Positions 25,501 through 39,300 of a stretch of DNA of 64,000 nt are shown one piece after another. The notes beneath the pieces are model-generated. The model worked only from the letters and a program-made list of their open reading frames with translations. It ran no database searches and was not told the DNA's origin. A program made the translations under genes and the position numbers. Every line of letters begins with the position of its first letter. The stretch's first letter is position 1. The stretch lies in contig NW_027018042.1 in NCBI RefSeq assembly GCF_032854445.1, forward strand, positions 1 to 64,000, read 5' to 3'. This DNA is from Liolophura sinensis. Its lineage: Eukaryota; Mollusca; Polyplacophora; Chitonida; Chitonidae.

Positions 25501-28500
25501 AAAAAATTGCAAATTTCCCTGGTTTCCATGGAGTAAGAGCCGTTGCTGGGCACGTGACTATGACATCAATGATCATTCAATTGTCGCTACAGCCAAAGGT
25601 ATTGGTCGGAGAGCAACGCGGTTTGCACCATTCGATTTCTCGTCACAAAATACGTCGGATTAGCCTCTTTCTAGCAGCACTGGAACAGTTTTTCCACTTT
25701 TGCATTTTTGCCTGGTCTTTTTGTTAATTGAAATCGGATACACTGTACTATGCACAATCGCTACTGGTCGTTACTATATTCAACTTTTGACTGTAAGTTG
25801 TGTGCCCTTCGGTAGCCCAGAAGACGTCAAATCTTTGGGCTAAGCCCATTTAACTCATCCAGCAATTGTCTTACTTTTCAGTCCAAGACAATCTCAATGT
25901 CTTTATCTACGTGTAGAAAAACCACACCATTTGTACATAAAAAACACAAGGTACTAGATACAGTCTGCTGTAAAAAGTACAACTGATCACTGACCCACAT
26001 CAATAAGGTTCTAAAAGATGCGGAATTGGCCCAGGCATCGGCAGCTGTTTAGAAAATTGCAAATTTCCCTGGTTTCCATGGAGTAAGAGCCGTTGCTGGG
26101 CACGTGACTATGACATCAATGATCATTCAATTGTCGCTACAGCCAAAAGTATTGGTCGGAGAGCAACGCGGTTTGCATCATTCGATTTCTCGTGACAAAA
26201 TACGTCGGATTAGCCTCTTACTAGCAGCACTGGAACAGTTTTTACACTTTTGCATTTTTGCCTGGTCTTTTTGTTAATTGAAATCGGATACACTGTACTA
26301 TGCACAATCGCGACTGGTCGTTACTATATTCAACTTTTAACTATACGTTATGTGCCCTTCGGTAGCCCAGAAGACGTCAAATCTTTGGGCTAAGCCCATT
26401 TAACTCATCCAGCAATTGTCTTACTTTTAAGTCCAAGACAATCTCAATGTCTTTATCTACGTGTAGAAAAACCACACCATTCGTACATAAAAAACACAAT
26501 GTACTAGATACAGTCTGCTGTAAAAAGTACAACTGATCACTGAACAACATCTATAAGTCTCTAACAGATGCGGAATTGGGCCAGGCATCGGCAGCTGTTA
26601 AAAAATTGCATATTTCCCTGGTTTCCATGGAGTAAGAGCCGTTGCTGGGCACGTGACTATGACATCAATGATCATTCAATTGTGGCTACAGCCAAAAGTA
26701 TTGGCCGGAGAGCAACGCGGTTTGCACCATTCGATTTCTCGTCACAAAATACGTCGGATTAGCCTCTTACCAGCAGCACTGGAACAGTTTTTCCACTTTT
26801 GCATTTTTGCCTGGTCTTTTTGTTAATTTGAAATCGGATACAATCTACTATGTACAATCGCGACTGGTCATGACTATATTCAACTTTTGACTATAAGTTA
26901 TGTGCCCTTCTGTAGCCCAGAAGACGTCAAATCTTTGGGCTAAACCCATTAAACTCACCCAGCAATTGTCTTACTTCTAAGCCCAAGACAATCTCAATGT
27001 CTTTATCTACGTGTAGAAAAACCACACCATTTGTACATAAAAAACACAAGGTACTAGATACAGTCTGCTGTAAAAAGTACAACTGATCACTGACCCACAT
27101 CAATAAGGTTCTAAAAGATGCGGAATTGGCCCAGGCATCGGCAGCTGTTTAAAAAATTGCAAATTTCCCTGGTTTCCATGGAGTAAGAGCCGTTGGTGGG
27201 CACGTGACTATGACATCAATGATCATTCAATTGTCGCTACAGCCAAAAGTATTGGTCGGAGAGCAACGCGGTTTGCACCATTTGATTTCTCGTGACAAAA
27301 TACGTCGGATTAGCCTCTTACCAGCAGCACTGGAACAGTTTTTCCACTTTTGCATTTTTGCCTGGTCTTTTTGTTAATTGAAATCGGATACACTGTACTA
27401 TGCACAATCGCGACTGGTCGTTACTATATTCAACTTTTAACTATACGTTATGTGCCCTTCGGTAGCCCAGAAGACGTCAAATCTTTGGGCTAAGCCCATT
27501 TAACTCATCCAGCAATTGTCTTACTTCTAAGTCCAAGACAATCTCAATGTCTTTATCTGCGTGTAGAAAAACCACACCATTTGTACATAAAAAACACAAG
27601 GTACTAGATACCGTCTGCTGTAAAAAGTACAACTGATCACTGACCCACATCAATAAGGTTCTAAAAGATGCGGAATTGGCCCAGGCATCGGCAGCTGTTT
27701 AGAAAATTGCAAATTTCCCTGGTTTCCATGGAGTAAGAGCCGTTGCTGGGCACGTGACTATGACATCAATGATCATTCAATTGTCGCTACACCCAAAAGT
27801 ATTGGTCGGAGAGCAACGCGGTTTGCACCATTCGATTTGTCGTGACAAAATACGTCGGATTAGCCTCTTACCAGTAGCACTGGAACAGTTTTTCCACTTT
27901 TGCATTTTTGCCTGGTCTTTTTGTTAATTGAAATCGGCTACACTGTACTATGCACAATCGCGACTGGTCATTATTATATTTAACTTTTGACTATATGTTA
28001 TGTGCCCTTCGGTAGCCCAGAAGACGTCAAATCTTTGGGCTAAACCCATTAAACTCACCCAGCAATTGTCTTACTTCTAAGTCCAAGACAATCTCAATGT
28101 CTTTATCTACGTGTAGAAAAACCACACCATTCGTACATAAAAAACACAAGGTACTAGATACAGTCTGCTGTAAAAAGTACAACTGATCACTGACCCACAT
28201 TTATAAGGTTCTAAAAGATGCGGAATTGGCCCAGGCATCGGCAGCTGTTTAAAAAATTGCAAATTTCCCTGGTTTCCATGGAGTAAGAGCCGTTGCTGGG
28301 CACGTGACTATGACATCAATGATCATTCAATTGTCGCTACAGCCAAAGGTATTGGTCGGAGAGCAACGCGGTTTGCATCATTCGATTTCTCGTGACAAAA
28401 TACGTCGGATTAGCCTCTTACTAGCAGCACTGGAACAGTTTTTCCACTTTTGCATTTTTGCCTGGTCTTTTTGTTAATTGAAATCGGATACACTGTACTA

Positions 28501-29153
28501 TGCACAATCGCGACTGGTCGTTACTATATTCAACTTTTAACTATACGTTATGTGCCCTTCGGTAGCCCAGAAGACGTCAAATCTTTGGGCTAAGCCCATT
28601 TAACTCATCCAGCAATTGTCTTACTTTTAAGTCCAAGACAATCTCAATGTCTTTATCTACGTGTAGAAAAACCACACCATTCGTACATAAAAAACACAAT
28701 GTACTAGATACAGTCTGCTGTAAAAAGTACAACTGATCACTGAACAACATCTATAAGGCTCTAACAGATGCGGAATTGGGCCAGGCATCGGCAGCTGTTA
28801 AAAAATTGCATATTTCCCTGGTTTCCATGGAGTAAGAGCCGTTGCTGGGCACGTGACTATGACATCAATGATCATTCAATTGTCGCTACAGCCAAAAGTA
28901 TTGGCCGGAGAGCAACGCGGTTTGCACCATTCGATTTCTCGTCACAAAATACGTCGGATTAGCCTCTTACCAGCAGCACTGGAACAGTTTTTCCACTTTT
29001 GCATTTTTGCCTGGTCTTTTTGTTAATTTGAAATCGGATACAGTCTACTATGTACAATCGCGACTGGTCATGACTATATTCAACTTTTGACTATAAGTTA
29101 TGTGCCCTTCTGTAGCCCAGAAGACGTCAAATCTTTGGGCTAAACCCATTAAA
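22554..29153. repeat. Five-monomer higher-order repeat, type 1 (M42-M53)
   Basis: Unit starts are 22554, 23104, 23654, 24204 and 24754 (copy 1, 2750 bp); 25304, 25854, 26404, 26954 and 27504 (copy 2, 2750 bp); and 28054 and 28604 (start of a shortened copy 3). Family order is A A B A C. Private markers spaced 2750 bp apart are CCAAAGGTATTGG in the first monomer, TTTACACTTTTG in the second, GAACAACATCTATAAG and TTGGCCGGAG in the third, GTTGGTGGGC in the fourth, and CTGCGTGTAG with CTACACCCAAAAG in the fifth. In copy 3 the first two monomers are fused into one (28054-28603), and M54 seems to fuse the fourth and fifth, so five units shrank to three. Confidence 0.9.
28054..28603. repeat. Hybrid monomer M52, recombination junction
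   Basis: The left part matches M42 and M47 (TTCGTACAT, CACAAGG, CATTTATAAGG, CCAAAGGTATTGG near 28346). The right part matches M43 and M48 (GCATCATTCG from about 28375, CGTGACAAAAT, CTAGCAGC). The switch lies within the roughly 30 bp between those markers. The simplest reading is an unequal exchange between adjacent monomers that deleted one unit. M52 has TTTCCAC where M43 and M48 have TTTACAC, so a second small change or a different donor is possible. Confidence 0.75.
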
Positions 29154-31900
29154 CTCACCCAGCAATTGTCTTACTTCTAAGTCCAAGACAATCTCAATGT
29201 CTTTATCTACGTGTAGAAAAACCACACCATTTGTACATAAAAAACACAAGGTACTAGATACAGTCTGCTGTAAAAAGTACAACTGATCACTGACCCACAT
29301 CAATAAGGTTCTAAAAGATGCGGAATTGGCCCAGGCATCGGCAGCTGTTTAAAAAATTGCAAATTTCCCTGGTTTCCATGGAGTAAGAGCCGTTGCTGGG
29401 CACGTGACTATGACATCAATGATCATTCAATTGTACAGCCAAAAGTATTGGTCGGAGAGCAACGCGGTTTGCACCATTCGATTTCTCGTCACAAAATACG
29501 TCGGATTAGCCTCTTACCAGTAGCACTGGAACAGTTTTTCCACTTTTGCATTTTTGCCTGGTCTTTTTGTTAATTGAAATCGGCTACACTGTACTATGCA
29601 CAATCGCGACTGGTCATTATTATATTCAACTTTTGACTATATGTTATGTGCCCTTCGGTAGCCCAGAAGACGTCAAATCTTTGGGCTAAACCCATTAAAC
29701 TCCACCAGCAATTGTCTTACTTCTAAGTCCAAGACAATCTCAATGTCTTTATCTACGTGTAGAAAAACCACACCATTCGTACATAAAAAACACAAGGTAC
29801 TAGATACAGTCTGCTGTAAAAAGTACAACTGATCACTGACCCACATCAATAAGGTTCTAAAAGATGCGGAATTGGCCCAGGCATCGGCAGCTGTTAAAAA
29901 ATTGCATATTTCCCTGGTTTCCATGGAGTAAGAGCCGTTGCTGGGCACGTGACTATGACATCATGATCATTCAATTGTCGCTACAGCCAAAAGTATTAAT
30001 CGGAGAGCAACGCGTTTTGCACCATTCGATTTCTCGTGACAAAATACGTCGGATTAGCCTCTTACCAGCAGCACTGGAACAGTTTTTCCACTTTTGCATT
30101 TTTGCCTGGTCTTTTTGTTAATTGGAAATCGGATACACTGTACTATGCACAATCGCGACTGGTCGTTACTATATTCAACTTTTAACTATACGTTATGTGC
30201 CCTTCGGTAGCCCAGAAGACGTCAAATCTTTGGGCTAAGTCCATTTAACTCATCCAGCAATTGTCTTACTTTTAAGTCCAAGACAATCTCAATGTCTTTA
30301 TCTACGTGTAGAAAAACCACACCATTTGTACATAAAAAACACAAGGTACTAGATACAGTCTGCTGTAAAAAGTACAACTGATCACTGACCCACATCAATA
30401 AGGTTCTAAAAGATGCGGAATTGGCCCAGGCATCGGCAGCTGTTTAAAAAATTGCAAATTTCCCTGGTTTCCATGGAGTAAGAGCCGTTGCTGGGCACGT
30501 GACTATGACATCAATGATCATTCAATTGTCGCTACAGCCAAATGTATTGGTCGGAGAGCAACGCGGTTTGCACCATTCGATTTCTCGTCACAAAATACGT
30601 CGGATTAGCCTCTTTCTAGCAGCACTGGAACAGTTTTTCCACTTTTGCATTTTTGCCTGGTCTTTTTGTTAATTGAAATCGGATACACTGTACTATGCAC
30701 AATCGCTACTGGTCGTTACTATATTCAACTTTTAACTATACGTTATGTGCCCTTCGGTAGCCCAGAAGACGTCAAATCTTTGGGCTAAGCCCATTTAACT
30801 CATCCAGCAATTGTCTTACTTTTAAGTCCAAGACAATCTCAATGTCTTTATCTACGTGTAGAAAAACCACACCATTCGTACATAAAAAAACACAATGTAC
30901 TAGAGACAGTCTGCTGTAAAAAGTACAACTGATCACTGACCCACATTTATAAGGCTCTAATAGATGCGGAATTGGGCCAGGCATCGGCAGCTGTTAAAAA
31001 ATTGCATATTTCCCTGGTTTCCATTGAGTAAGAGCCGTTGCTGGGCACGTGACTATGACATCAATGATCATTCAATTGTGGCTACAGCCAAAAGTAATGG
31101 TCGGAGAGCAACGCGGTTTGCACCATTCGATTTCTCGTGACAAAATACGTCGGATTAGCCTCTTACCAGCAGCACTGGAACAGTTTTTCCACTTTTGCAT
31201 TTTTGCCTGGTCTTTTTGTTAATTTGAAATCGGATACAATCTACTATGTACAATCGCGACTGGTCATGACTATATTCAACTTTTGACTATAAGTTATGTG
31301 CCCTTCTGTAGCCCAGAAGACGTCACATCTTTGGGCTAAGCCCATTTAACTCACCCAGCAATTGTCTTACTTTTAAGTCCAAGAGAATCTCAATGTCTTT
31401 ATCTACGTGTAGGAAAACCACACCATTCGTACATAAAAAACACAATGTACTAGATACAGTCTGCTGTAAAAAGTACAACTGATCACTGACCCACATCAAT
31501 AAGGTTCTAAAAGATGCGGAAATGGCCCAGGCATCGGCAGCTGTTTAGAAAATTGCAAATTTCCCTGGTTTCCATGGAGTAAGAGCCGTTGCTGGGCACG
31601 TGACTATGACATCAATGATCATTCAATTGTCGCTACAGCCAAAAGTATTGGTCGGAGAGCAACGCGGTTTGCACCATTCGATTTCTCGTCACAAAATACG
31701 TCGGATTAGCCTCTTACTAGCAGCACTGGAACAGTTTTTCCACTTTTGCATTTTTGCCTGGTCTTTTTGTTTATTTGAAATCGGATACAATCTACTATGT
31801 ACAATCGCGACTGGTCATTACTATATTCAACTTTTGACTATAAGTTATGTGCCCTTCTGTAGCCCAGAAGACGTCAAATCTTTGGGCTAAGCCCATTTAA
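29154..31900. repeat. Five-monomer higher-order repeat, type 2, isolated copy (M54-M58)
   Basis: Unit starts are 29154, 29700, 30249, 30799 and 31350; families are C A A B B. This copy is the same kind of pentamer as 40151-48400, about 12.1 kb away. Shared private markers are ATTAATCGGAG with ACGCGTTTTGC (M55), GGGCTAAGTCCATTT (end of M55), CTCTTTCTAGC with CGCTACTGG (M56), TAGAGACAG with TTCCATTGAG and AAAAGTAATGG (M57), and GCGGAAATGGCC (M58). M54 is the shortest unit in the window at 546 bp because four bases are missing in TTCAATTGTACAGCC near 29434. Other small indels cluster here: CTCCACCAG (29700), GACATCATGATC (near 29960), AATTGGAAATC (near 30122) and a longer A-run near 30885. Confidence 0.88.
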
Positions 31901-34900
31901 CTCATCCAGCAATTGTCTTACTTTTCAGTCCAAGACAATCTCAATGTCTTTATCTACGTGTAGAAAAACCACACCATTTGTACATAAAAAACACAAGGTA
32001 CTAGATACAGTCTGCTGTAAAAAGTACAACTGATCACTGACCCACATCAATAAGGTTCTAAAAGATGCGGAATTGGCCCAGGCATCGGCAGCTGTTTAGA
32101 AAATTGCAAATTTCCCTGGTTTCCATGGAGTAAGAGCCGTTGCTGGGCACGTGACTATGACATCAATGATCATTCAATTGTCGCTACAGCCAAAAGTATT
32201 GGTCGGAGAGCAACGCGGTTTGCACCATTCGATTTCTCGTCACAAAATACGTCGGATTAGCCTCTTTCTAGCAGCACTGGAACAGTTTTTCCACTTTTGC
32301 ATTTTTGCCTGGTCTTTTTGTTAATTGAAATCGGATACACTGTACTATGCACAATCGCTACTGGTCGTTACTATATTCAACTTTTAACTATACGTTATGT
32401 GCCCTTCGGTAGCCCAGAAGACGTCAAATCTTTGGGCTAAGCCCATTTAACTCATCCAGCAATTGTCTTACTTTTCAGTCCAAGACAATCTCAATGTCTT
32501 TATCTACGTGTAGAAAAACCACACCATTTGTACATAAAAAACACAAGGTACTAGATACAGTCTGCTGTAAAAAGTACAACTGATCACTGACCCACATCAA
32601 TAAGGTTCTAAAAGATGCGGAATTGGCCCAGGCATCGGCAGCTGTTTAGAAAATTGCAAATTTCCCTGGTTTCCATGGAGTAAAAGCCGTTGCTGGGCAC
32701 GTGACTATGACATCAATGATCATTCAATTGTCGCTACAGCCAAAAGTATTGATCGGAGAGCAACGCGGTTTGCACCATTCGATTTCTCGTGACAAAATAC
32801 GTCGGATTAGCCTCTTACTAGCAGCACTGGAACAGTTTTTCCACTCTTGCATTTTTGCCTGGTCTTTTTGTTAATTGAAATCGGATACACTGTACTATGC
32901 ACAATCGCGACTGGTCGTTACTATATTCAACTTTTAACTATACGTTATGTGCCCTTCGGTAGCCCAGAAGACGTCAAATCTTTGGGCTAAGCCCATTTAA
33001 CTCATCCAGCAATTGTCTTACTTTTAAGTCCAAGACAATCTCAATGTCTTTATCTACGTGTAGAAAAACCACACCATTCGTACATAAAAAACACAATGTA
33101 CTAGAGACAGTCTGCTGTAAAAAGTACAACTGATCACTGAACCACATCTATAAGGCTCTAATAGATGCGGAATTGGGCCAGGCATCGGCAGCTGTTAAAA
33201 AATTGCATATTTCCCTGGTTTCCATTGAGTAAGAGCCGTTGCTGGGCACGTGACTATGACATCAATGATCATTCAATTGTGGCTACAGCCAAAAGTAATG
33301 GTCGGAGAGCAACGCGGTTTGCACCATTCGATTTCTCGTGACAAAATACGTCGGATTAGCCTCTTACCAGTAGCACTGGAACAGTTTTTCCACTTTTGCA
33401 TTTTTGCCTGGTCTTTTTGTTAATTTGAAATCGGATACAATCTACTATGTACAATCGCGACTGGTCATGACTATATTCAACTTTTGACTATAAGTTATGT
33501 GCCCTTCTGTAGCCCAGAAGACGTCAAATCTTTGGGCTAAGCCCATTTAACTCACCCAGCAATTGTCTTACTTTTAAGTCCAAGAGAATCTCAATGTCTT
33601 TTTCTACGTGTAGGAAAACCACACCATTCGTACATAAAAAACACAATGTACTAGATACAGTCTGCTGTAAAAAGTACAACTGATCACTGAACCACATTTA
33701 TAAGGTTCTAAAAGATGCGGAATTGGCACAGGCATCGGCAGCTGTTTAAAAAATTGCAAATTTCCCTGGTTTCCATGGAGTAAGAGCCGTTGCTGGGCAC
33801 GTGACTATGACATCATTGATCATTCAATTGTCGCTACAGTCAAAAGTATTGGTCGGAGAGCAACGCGGTTTGCACCATTCGATTTCTCGTGACAAAATAC
33901 GTCGGATTAGCCTCTAACCAGCAGGACTGGAACAGTTTTTCCACTTTTGCATTTTGCCTGGTCTTTTTGTTAATTGAAATCGGATACACTGTACTATGCA
34001 CAATCGCGACTGGTCGTTACTATATTCAACTTTTAACTATACGTTATGTGCCCTTCGGTAGCCCAGAAGACGTCAAATCTTTGGGCTAAGCCCATTTAAC
34101 TCATCCAGCAATTGTCTTACTTTTAAGTCCAAGACAATCTCAATGTCTTTATCTACGTGTAGAAAAACCACACCATTTGTACATAAAAAACACAAAGTAC
34201 TAGATACAGTCTGCTGTAAAAAGTACAACTGATCACTGACCCACATCAATAAGGTTCTAAAAGATGCGGAATTGGCCCAGGCATCGGCAGCTGTTTAGAA
34301 AATTGCAAATTTCCCTGGTTTCCATGGAGTAAGAGCCGTTGCTGGGCACGTGACTATGACATCAATGATCATTCAATTGTCGCTACAGCCAAAAGTATTG
34401 GTCGGAGAGCAACGCGGTTTGCACCATTCGATTTCTCGTCACAAAATACGTCGGATTAGCCTCTTACTAGCAGCACTGGAACAGTTTTTCCACTTTTGCA
34501 TTTTTGCCTGGTCTTTTTGTTTATTTGAAATCGGATACAATCTACTATGTACAATCGCGACTGGTCATTACTATATTCAACTTTTGACTATAAGTTATGT
34601 GCCCTTCTGTAGCCCAGAAGACGTCAAATCTTTGGGCTAAGCCCATTTAACTCATCCAGCAATTGTCTTACTTTTCAGTCCAAGACAATCTCAATGTCTT
34701 TATCTACGTGTAGAAAAACCACACCATTTGTACATAAAAAACACAAGGTACTAGATACAGTCTGCTGTAAAAAGTACAACTGATCACTGACCCACATCAA
34801 TAAGGTTCTAAAAGATGCGGAATTGGCCCAGGCATCGGCAGCTGTTTAGAAAATTGCAAATTTCCCTGGTTTCCATGGAGTAAGAGCCGTTGCTGGGCAC

Positions 34901-36300
34901 GTGACTATGACATCAATGATCATTCAATTGTCGCTACAGCCAAAAGTATTGGTCGGAGAGCAACGCGGTTTGCACCATTCGATTTCTCGTGACAAAATAC
35001 GTCGGATTAGCCTCTTACCAGTAGCACTGGAACAGTTTTTCCACTTTTGCATTTTTGCCTGGTCTTTTTGTTAATTGAAATCGGCTACACTGTACTATGC
35101 ACAATCGCGACTGGTCATTATTATATTCAACTTTTGACTATATGTTATGTGCCCTTCGGTAGCCCAGAAGACGTCAAATCTTTGGGCTAAACCCATTAAA
35201 CTTACCCAGCAATTGTCTTACTTCTAAGTCCAAGAAAATCTCAATGTCTTTATCTACGTGTAGAAAAACCACACCATTCGTACATAAAAAACACAAGGTA
35301 CTAGATACAGTCTGCTGTAAAAAGTACAACTGATCACTGACCCACATCAATAAGGTTCTAAAAGATGCGGAATTGGCCCAGGCATCGGCAGCTGTTTAAA
35401 AAATTGCAAATTTCCCTGGTTTCCATGGAGTAAGAGCCGTTGCTGGGCACGTGACTATGACATCAATGATCATTCAATTGTCGCTACAGCCAAAAGTATT
35501 GGTCGGAGAGCAACGCGGTTTGCACCATTCGATTTCTCGTGACAAAATACGTCGGATTAGCCTCTTACCAGCAGCACTGGAACAGTTTTTCCACTTTTGC
35601 ATTTTTGCCTGGTCTTTTTGTTAATTGAAATCGGATACACTGTACTATGCACAATCGCGACTGGTCGTTACTATATTCAACTTTTAACTATACGTTATGT
35701 GCCCTTCGGTAGCCCAGAAGACGTCAAATCTTTGGGCTAAGCCCATTTAACTCATCCAGCACTTGTCTTACTTTTAAGTCCAAGACAATCTCAATGTCTT
35801 TATCTACGTGTAGAAAAACCACACCATTTGTACATAAAAAACACAATGTACTAGATACAGTCTGCTGTAAAAAGTACAACTGATCACTGAACCACATCTA
35901 TAAGGCTCTAATAGATGCGGAATTGGGCCAGGCATCGGCAGCTGTTTAAAAAATTGCATATTTCCCTGGTTTCCATGGAGTAAGAGCCGTTGCTGGGCAC
36001 GTGACTATGACATCAATGATCATTCAATTGTGGCTACAGCCAAAAGTATTGGCCGGAGAGCAACGCGGTTTGCACCATTCGATTTCTCGTGACAAAATAC
36101 GTCGGATTAGCCTCTTACCAGCAGCACTGGAACAGTTTTTCCACTTTTGCATTTTTGCCTGGTCTTTTTGTTAATTGAAATCGGATACACTGTACTATGC
36201 ACAATCGCTACTGGTCGTTACTATATTCAACTTTTGACTATAAGTTATGTGCCCTTCGGTAGCCCAGAAGACGTCAAATCTTTGGGCTAAGCCCATTTAA
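31901..36300. repeat. Eight-monomer block, copy 1 (M59-M66)
   Basis: Unit starts are 31901, 32451, 33001, 33551, 34100, 34651, 35201 and 35751; families are A A B A B C A A. The block recurs at 49500-53896 with an offset of 17,596-17,599 bp (32 monomers). Shared private markers: TAAAAGCCG, TTGATCGGAG and CCACTCTTGC (M60/M92); TAGAGACAG with AAAAGTAATGG (M61/M93); CATCATTGATC, CCTCTAACC and the one-base-shorter GCATTTTGCC (M62/M94); CACAAAGTAC (M63/M95); and AAACTTACCC with AAGAAAATC (M64-M65/M96-M97). The last monomer is less alike at its 3' end (TATAAG in M66 against TATACG in M98). Confidence 0.9.
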
Positions 36301-39300
36301 CTCATCCAGCAATTGTCTTACTTTTCAGTCCAAGACAATCTCAATGTCTTTATCTACGTGTAGAAAAACCACACCATTTGTACATAAAAAACACAAGGTA
36401 CTAGATACAGTCTGCTGTAAAAAGTACAACTGATCACTGACCCACATCAATAAGGTTCTAAAAGATGCGGAATTGGCCCAGGCATCGGCAGCTGTTTAGA
36501 AAATTGCAAATTTCCCTGGTTTCCATGGAGTAAGAGCCGTTGCTGGGCACGTGACTATGACATCAATGATCATTCAATTGTCGCTACAGCCAAAAGTATT
36601 GGTCGGAGAGCAACGCGGTTTGCATCATTCGATTTCTCGTCACAAAATACGTCGGATTAGCCTCTTACCAGTAGCACTGGAACAGTTTTTCCACTTTTGC
36701 ATTTTTGCCTGGTCTTTTTGTTAATTGAAATCGGCTACACTGTACTATGCACAATCGCGACTGGTCATTATTATATTCAACTTTTGACTATATGTTATGT
36801 GCCCTTCGGTAGCCCAGAAGACGTCAAATCTTTGGGCTAAGCCCATTTAACTCATCCAGCAATTGTCTTACTTTTAAGTCCAAGACAATCTCAATGTCTT
36901 TATCTACGTGTAGAAAAACCACACCATTTGTACATAAAAAACACAATGTACTAGATACAGTCTGCTGTAAAAAGTACAACTGATCACTGAACCACATCTA
37001 TAAGGCTCTAATAGATGCGGAATTGGGCCAGGCATCGGCAGCTGTTTAAAAAATTGCATATTTCCCTGGTTTCCATGGAGTAAGAGCCGTTGCTGGGCAC
37101 GTGACTATGACATCAATGATCATTCAATTGTCGCTACAGCCAAAAGTATTGGTCGGAGAGTAACGCGGTTTGCATCATTCGATTTCTCGTCACAAAATAC
37201 GTCGGATTAGCCTCTTACCAGTAGCACTGGAACAGTTTTTCCACTTTTGCATTTTTGCCTGGTCTTTTTGTTAATTGAAATCGGCTACACTGTACTATGC
37301 ACAATCGCGACTGGTCATGACTATATTCAACTTTTGACTATAAGTTATGTGCCCTTCTGTAGCCCAGAAGACGTCAAATCTTTGGGCTAAACCCATTAAA
37401 CTCACCCAGCAATTGTCTTACTTCTAAGTCCAAGACAATCTCAATGTCTTTATCTACGTGTAGAAAAACCACACCATTTGTACATAAAAAACACAAGGTA
37501 CTAGATACAGTCTGCTGTAAAAAGTACAACTGATCACTGACCCACATCAATAAGGTTCTAAAAGATGCGGAATTGGCCCAGGCATCGGCAGCTGTTTAAA
37601 AAATGGCAAATTTCCCTGGTTTCCATGGAGTAAGAGCCGTTGGTGGGCACGTGACTATGACATCAATGATCATTCAATTGTCGCTACAGCCAAAAGTATT
37701 GGTCGGAGAGCAACGCGGTTTGCACCATTCGATTTCTCGTGACAAAATACGTCGGATTAGCCTCTTACCAGCAGCACTGGAACAGTTTTTCCACTTTTGC
37801 ATTTTTGCCTGGTCTTTTTGTTAATTGAAATCGGATACACTGTACTATGCACAATCGCGACTGGTCGTTACTATATTCAACTTTTAACTATACGTTATGT
37901 GCCCTTCGGTAGCCCAGAAGACGTCAAATCTTTGGGCTAAGCCCATTTAACTCATCCAGCAATTGTCTTACTTCTAAGTCCAAGACAATCTCAATGTCTT
38001 TATCTACGTGTAGAAAAACCACACCATTTGTACATAAAAAACACAATGTACTAGATACAGTCTGCTGTAAAAAGTACAACTGATCACTGAACCACATCTA
38101 TAAGGCTCTAATAGATGCGGAATTGGGCCAGGCATCGGCAGCTGTTTAAAAAATTGCAAATTTCCCTGGTTTCCATGGAGTAAGAGCCGTTGCTGGGCAC
38201 GTGACTATGACATCAATGATCATTCAATTGTGGCTACAGCCAAAAGTATTGGCCGGAGAGCAACGCGGTTTGCACCATTCGATTTCTCGTGACAAAATAC
38301 GTCGGATTAGCTTCTTACCAGCAGCACTGGAACAGTTTTTTTCACTTTTGCATTTTTGCCTGGTCTTTTTGTTAATTGAAATCGGATACACTGTACTATG
38401 CACAATCGCTACTGGTCGTTACTATATTCAACTTTTGATTATAAGTTATGTGCCCTTCGGTAGCCCAGAAGACGTCAAATCTTTGGGCTAAGCCCATTTA
38501 ACTCATCCAGCAATTGTCTTACTTTTAAGTCCAAGACAATCTCAATGTCTTTATCTACGTGTAGAAAAACCACACCATTTGTACATAAAAAACACAAGGT
38601 ACTAGATACAGTCTGCTGTAAAAAGTACAACTGATCACTGACCCACATCAATAAGGTTCTAATAGATGCGGAATTGGGCCAGGCATCGGCAGCTGTTAAA
38701 AAATTGCAAATTTCCCTGGTTTCCATGGAGTAAGAGCCGTTGCTGGGCACGTGACTATGACATCAATGATCATTCAATTGTCGCTACAGCCAAAAGTATT
38801 GGTCGGAGAGCAACGCGGTTTGCACCATTCGATTTCTCGTCACAAAATACGTCGGATTAGCCTCTTACCAGCAGCACTGGAACAGTTTTTCCACTTTTGC
38901 ATTTTTGCCTGGTCTTTTTGTTAATTGAAATCGGATACACTGTACTATGCACAATCGCGACTGGTCGTTACTATATTCAACTTTTAACTATACGTTATGT
39001 GCCCTTCGGTAGCCCAGAAGACGTCAAATCTTTGGGCTAAGCCCATTTAACTCATCCAGCAATTGTCTTACTTTTAAGTCCAAGACAATCTCAATGTCTT
39101 TATCTACGTGTAGAAAAACCACACCATTTGTACATAAAAAACACAAGGTACTAGATACAGTCTGCTGTAAAAAGTACAACTGATCACTGACCCACATCAA
39201 TAAGGTTCTAAAAGATGCGGAATTGGCCCAGGCATCGGCAGCTGTTTAGAAAATTGCAAATTTCCCTGGTTTCCATGGAGTAAGAGCCGTTGCTGGGCAC

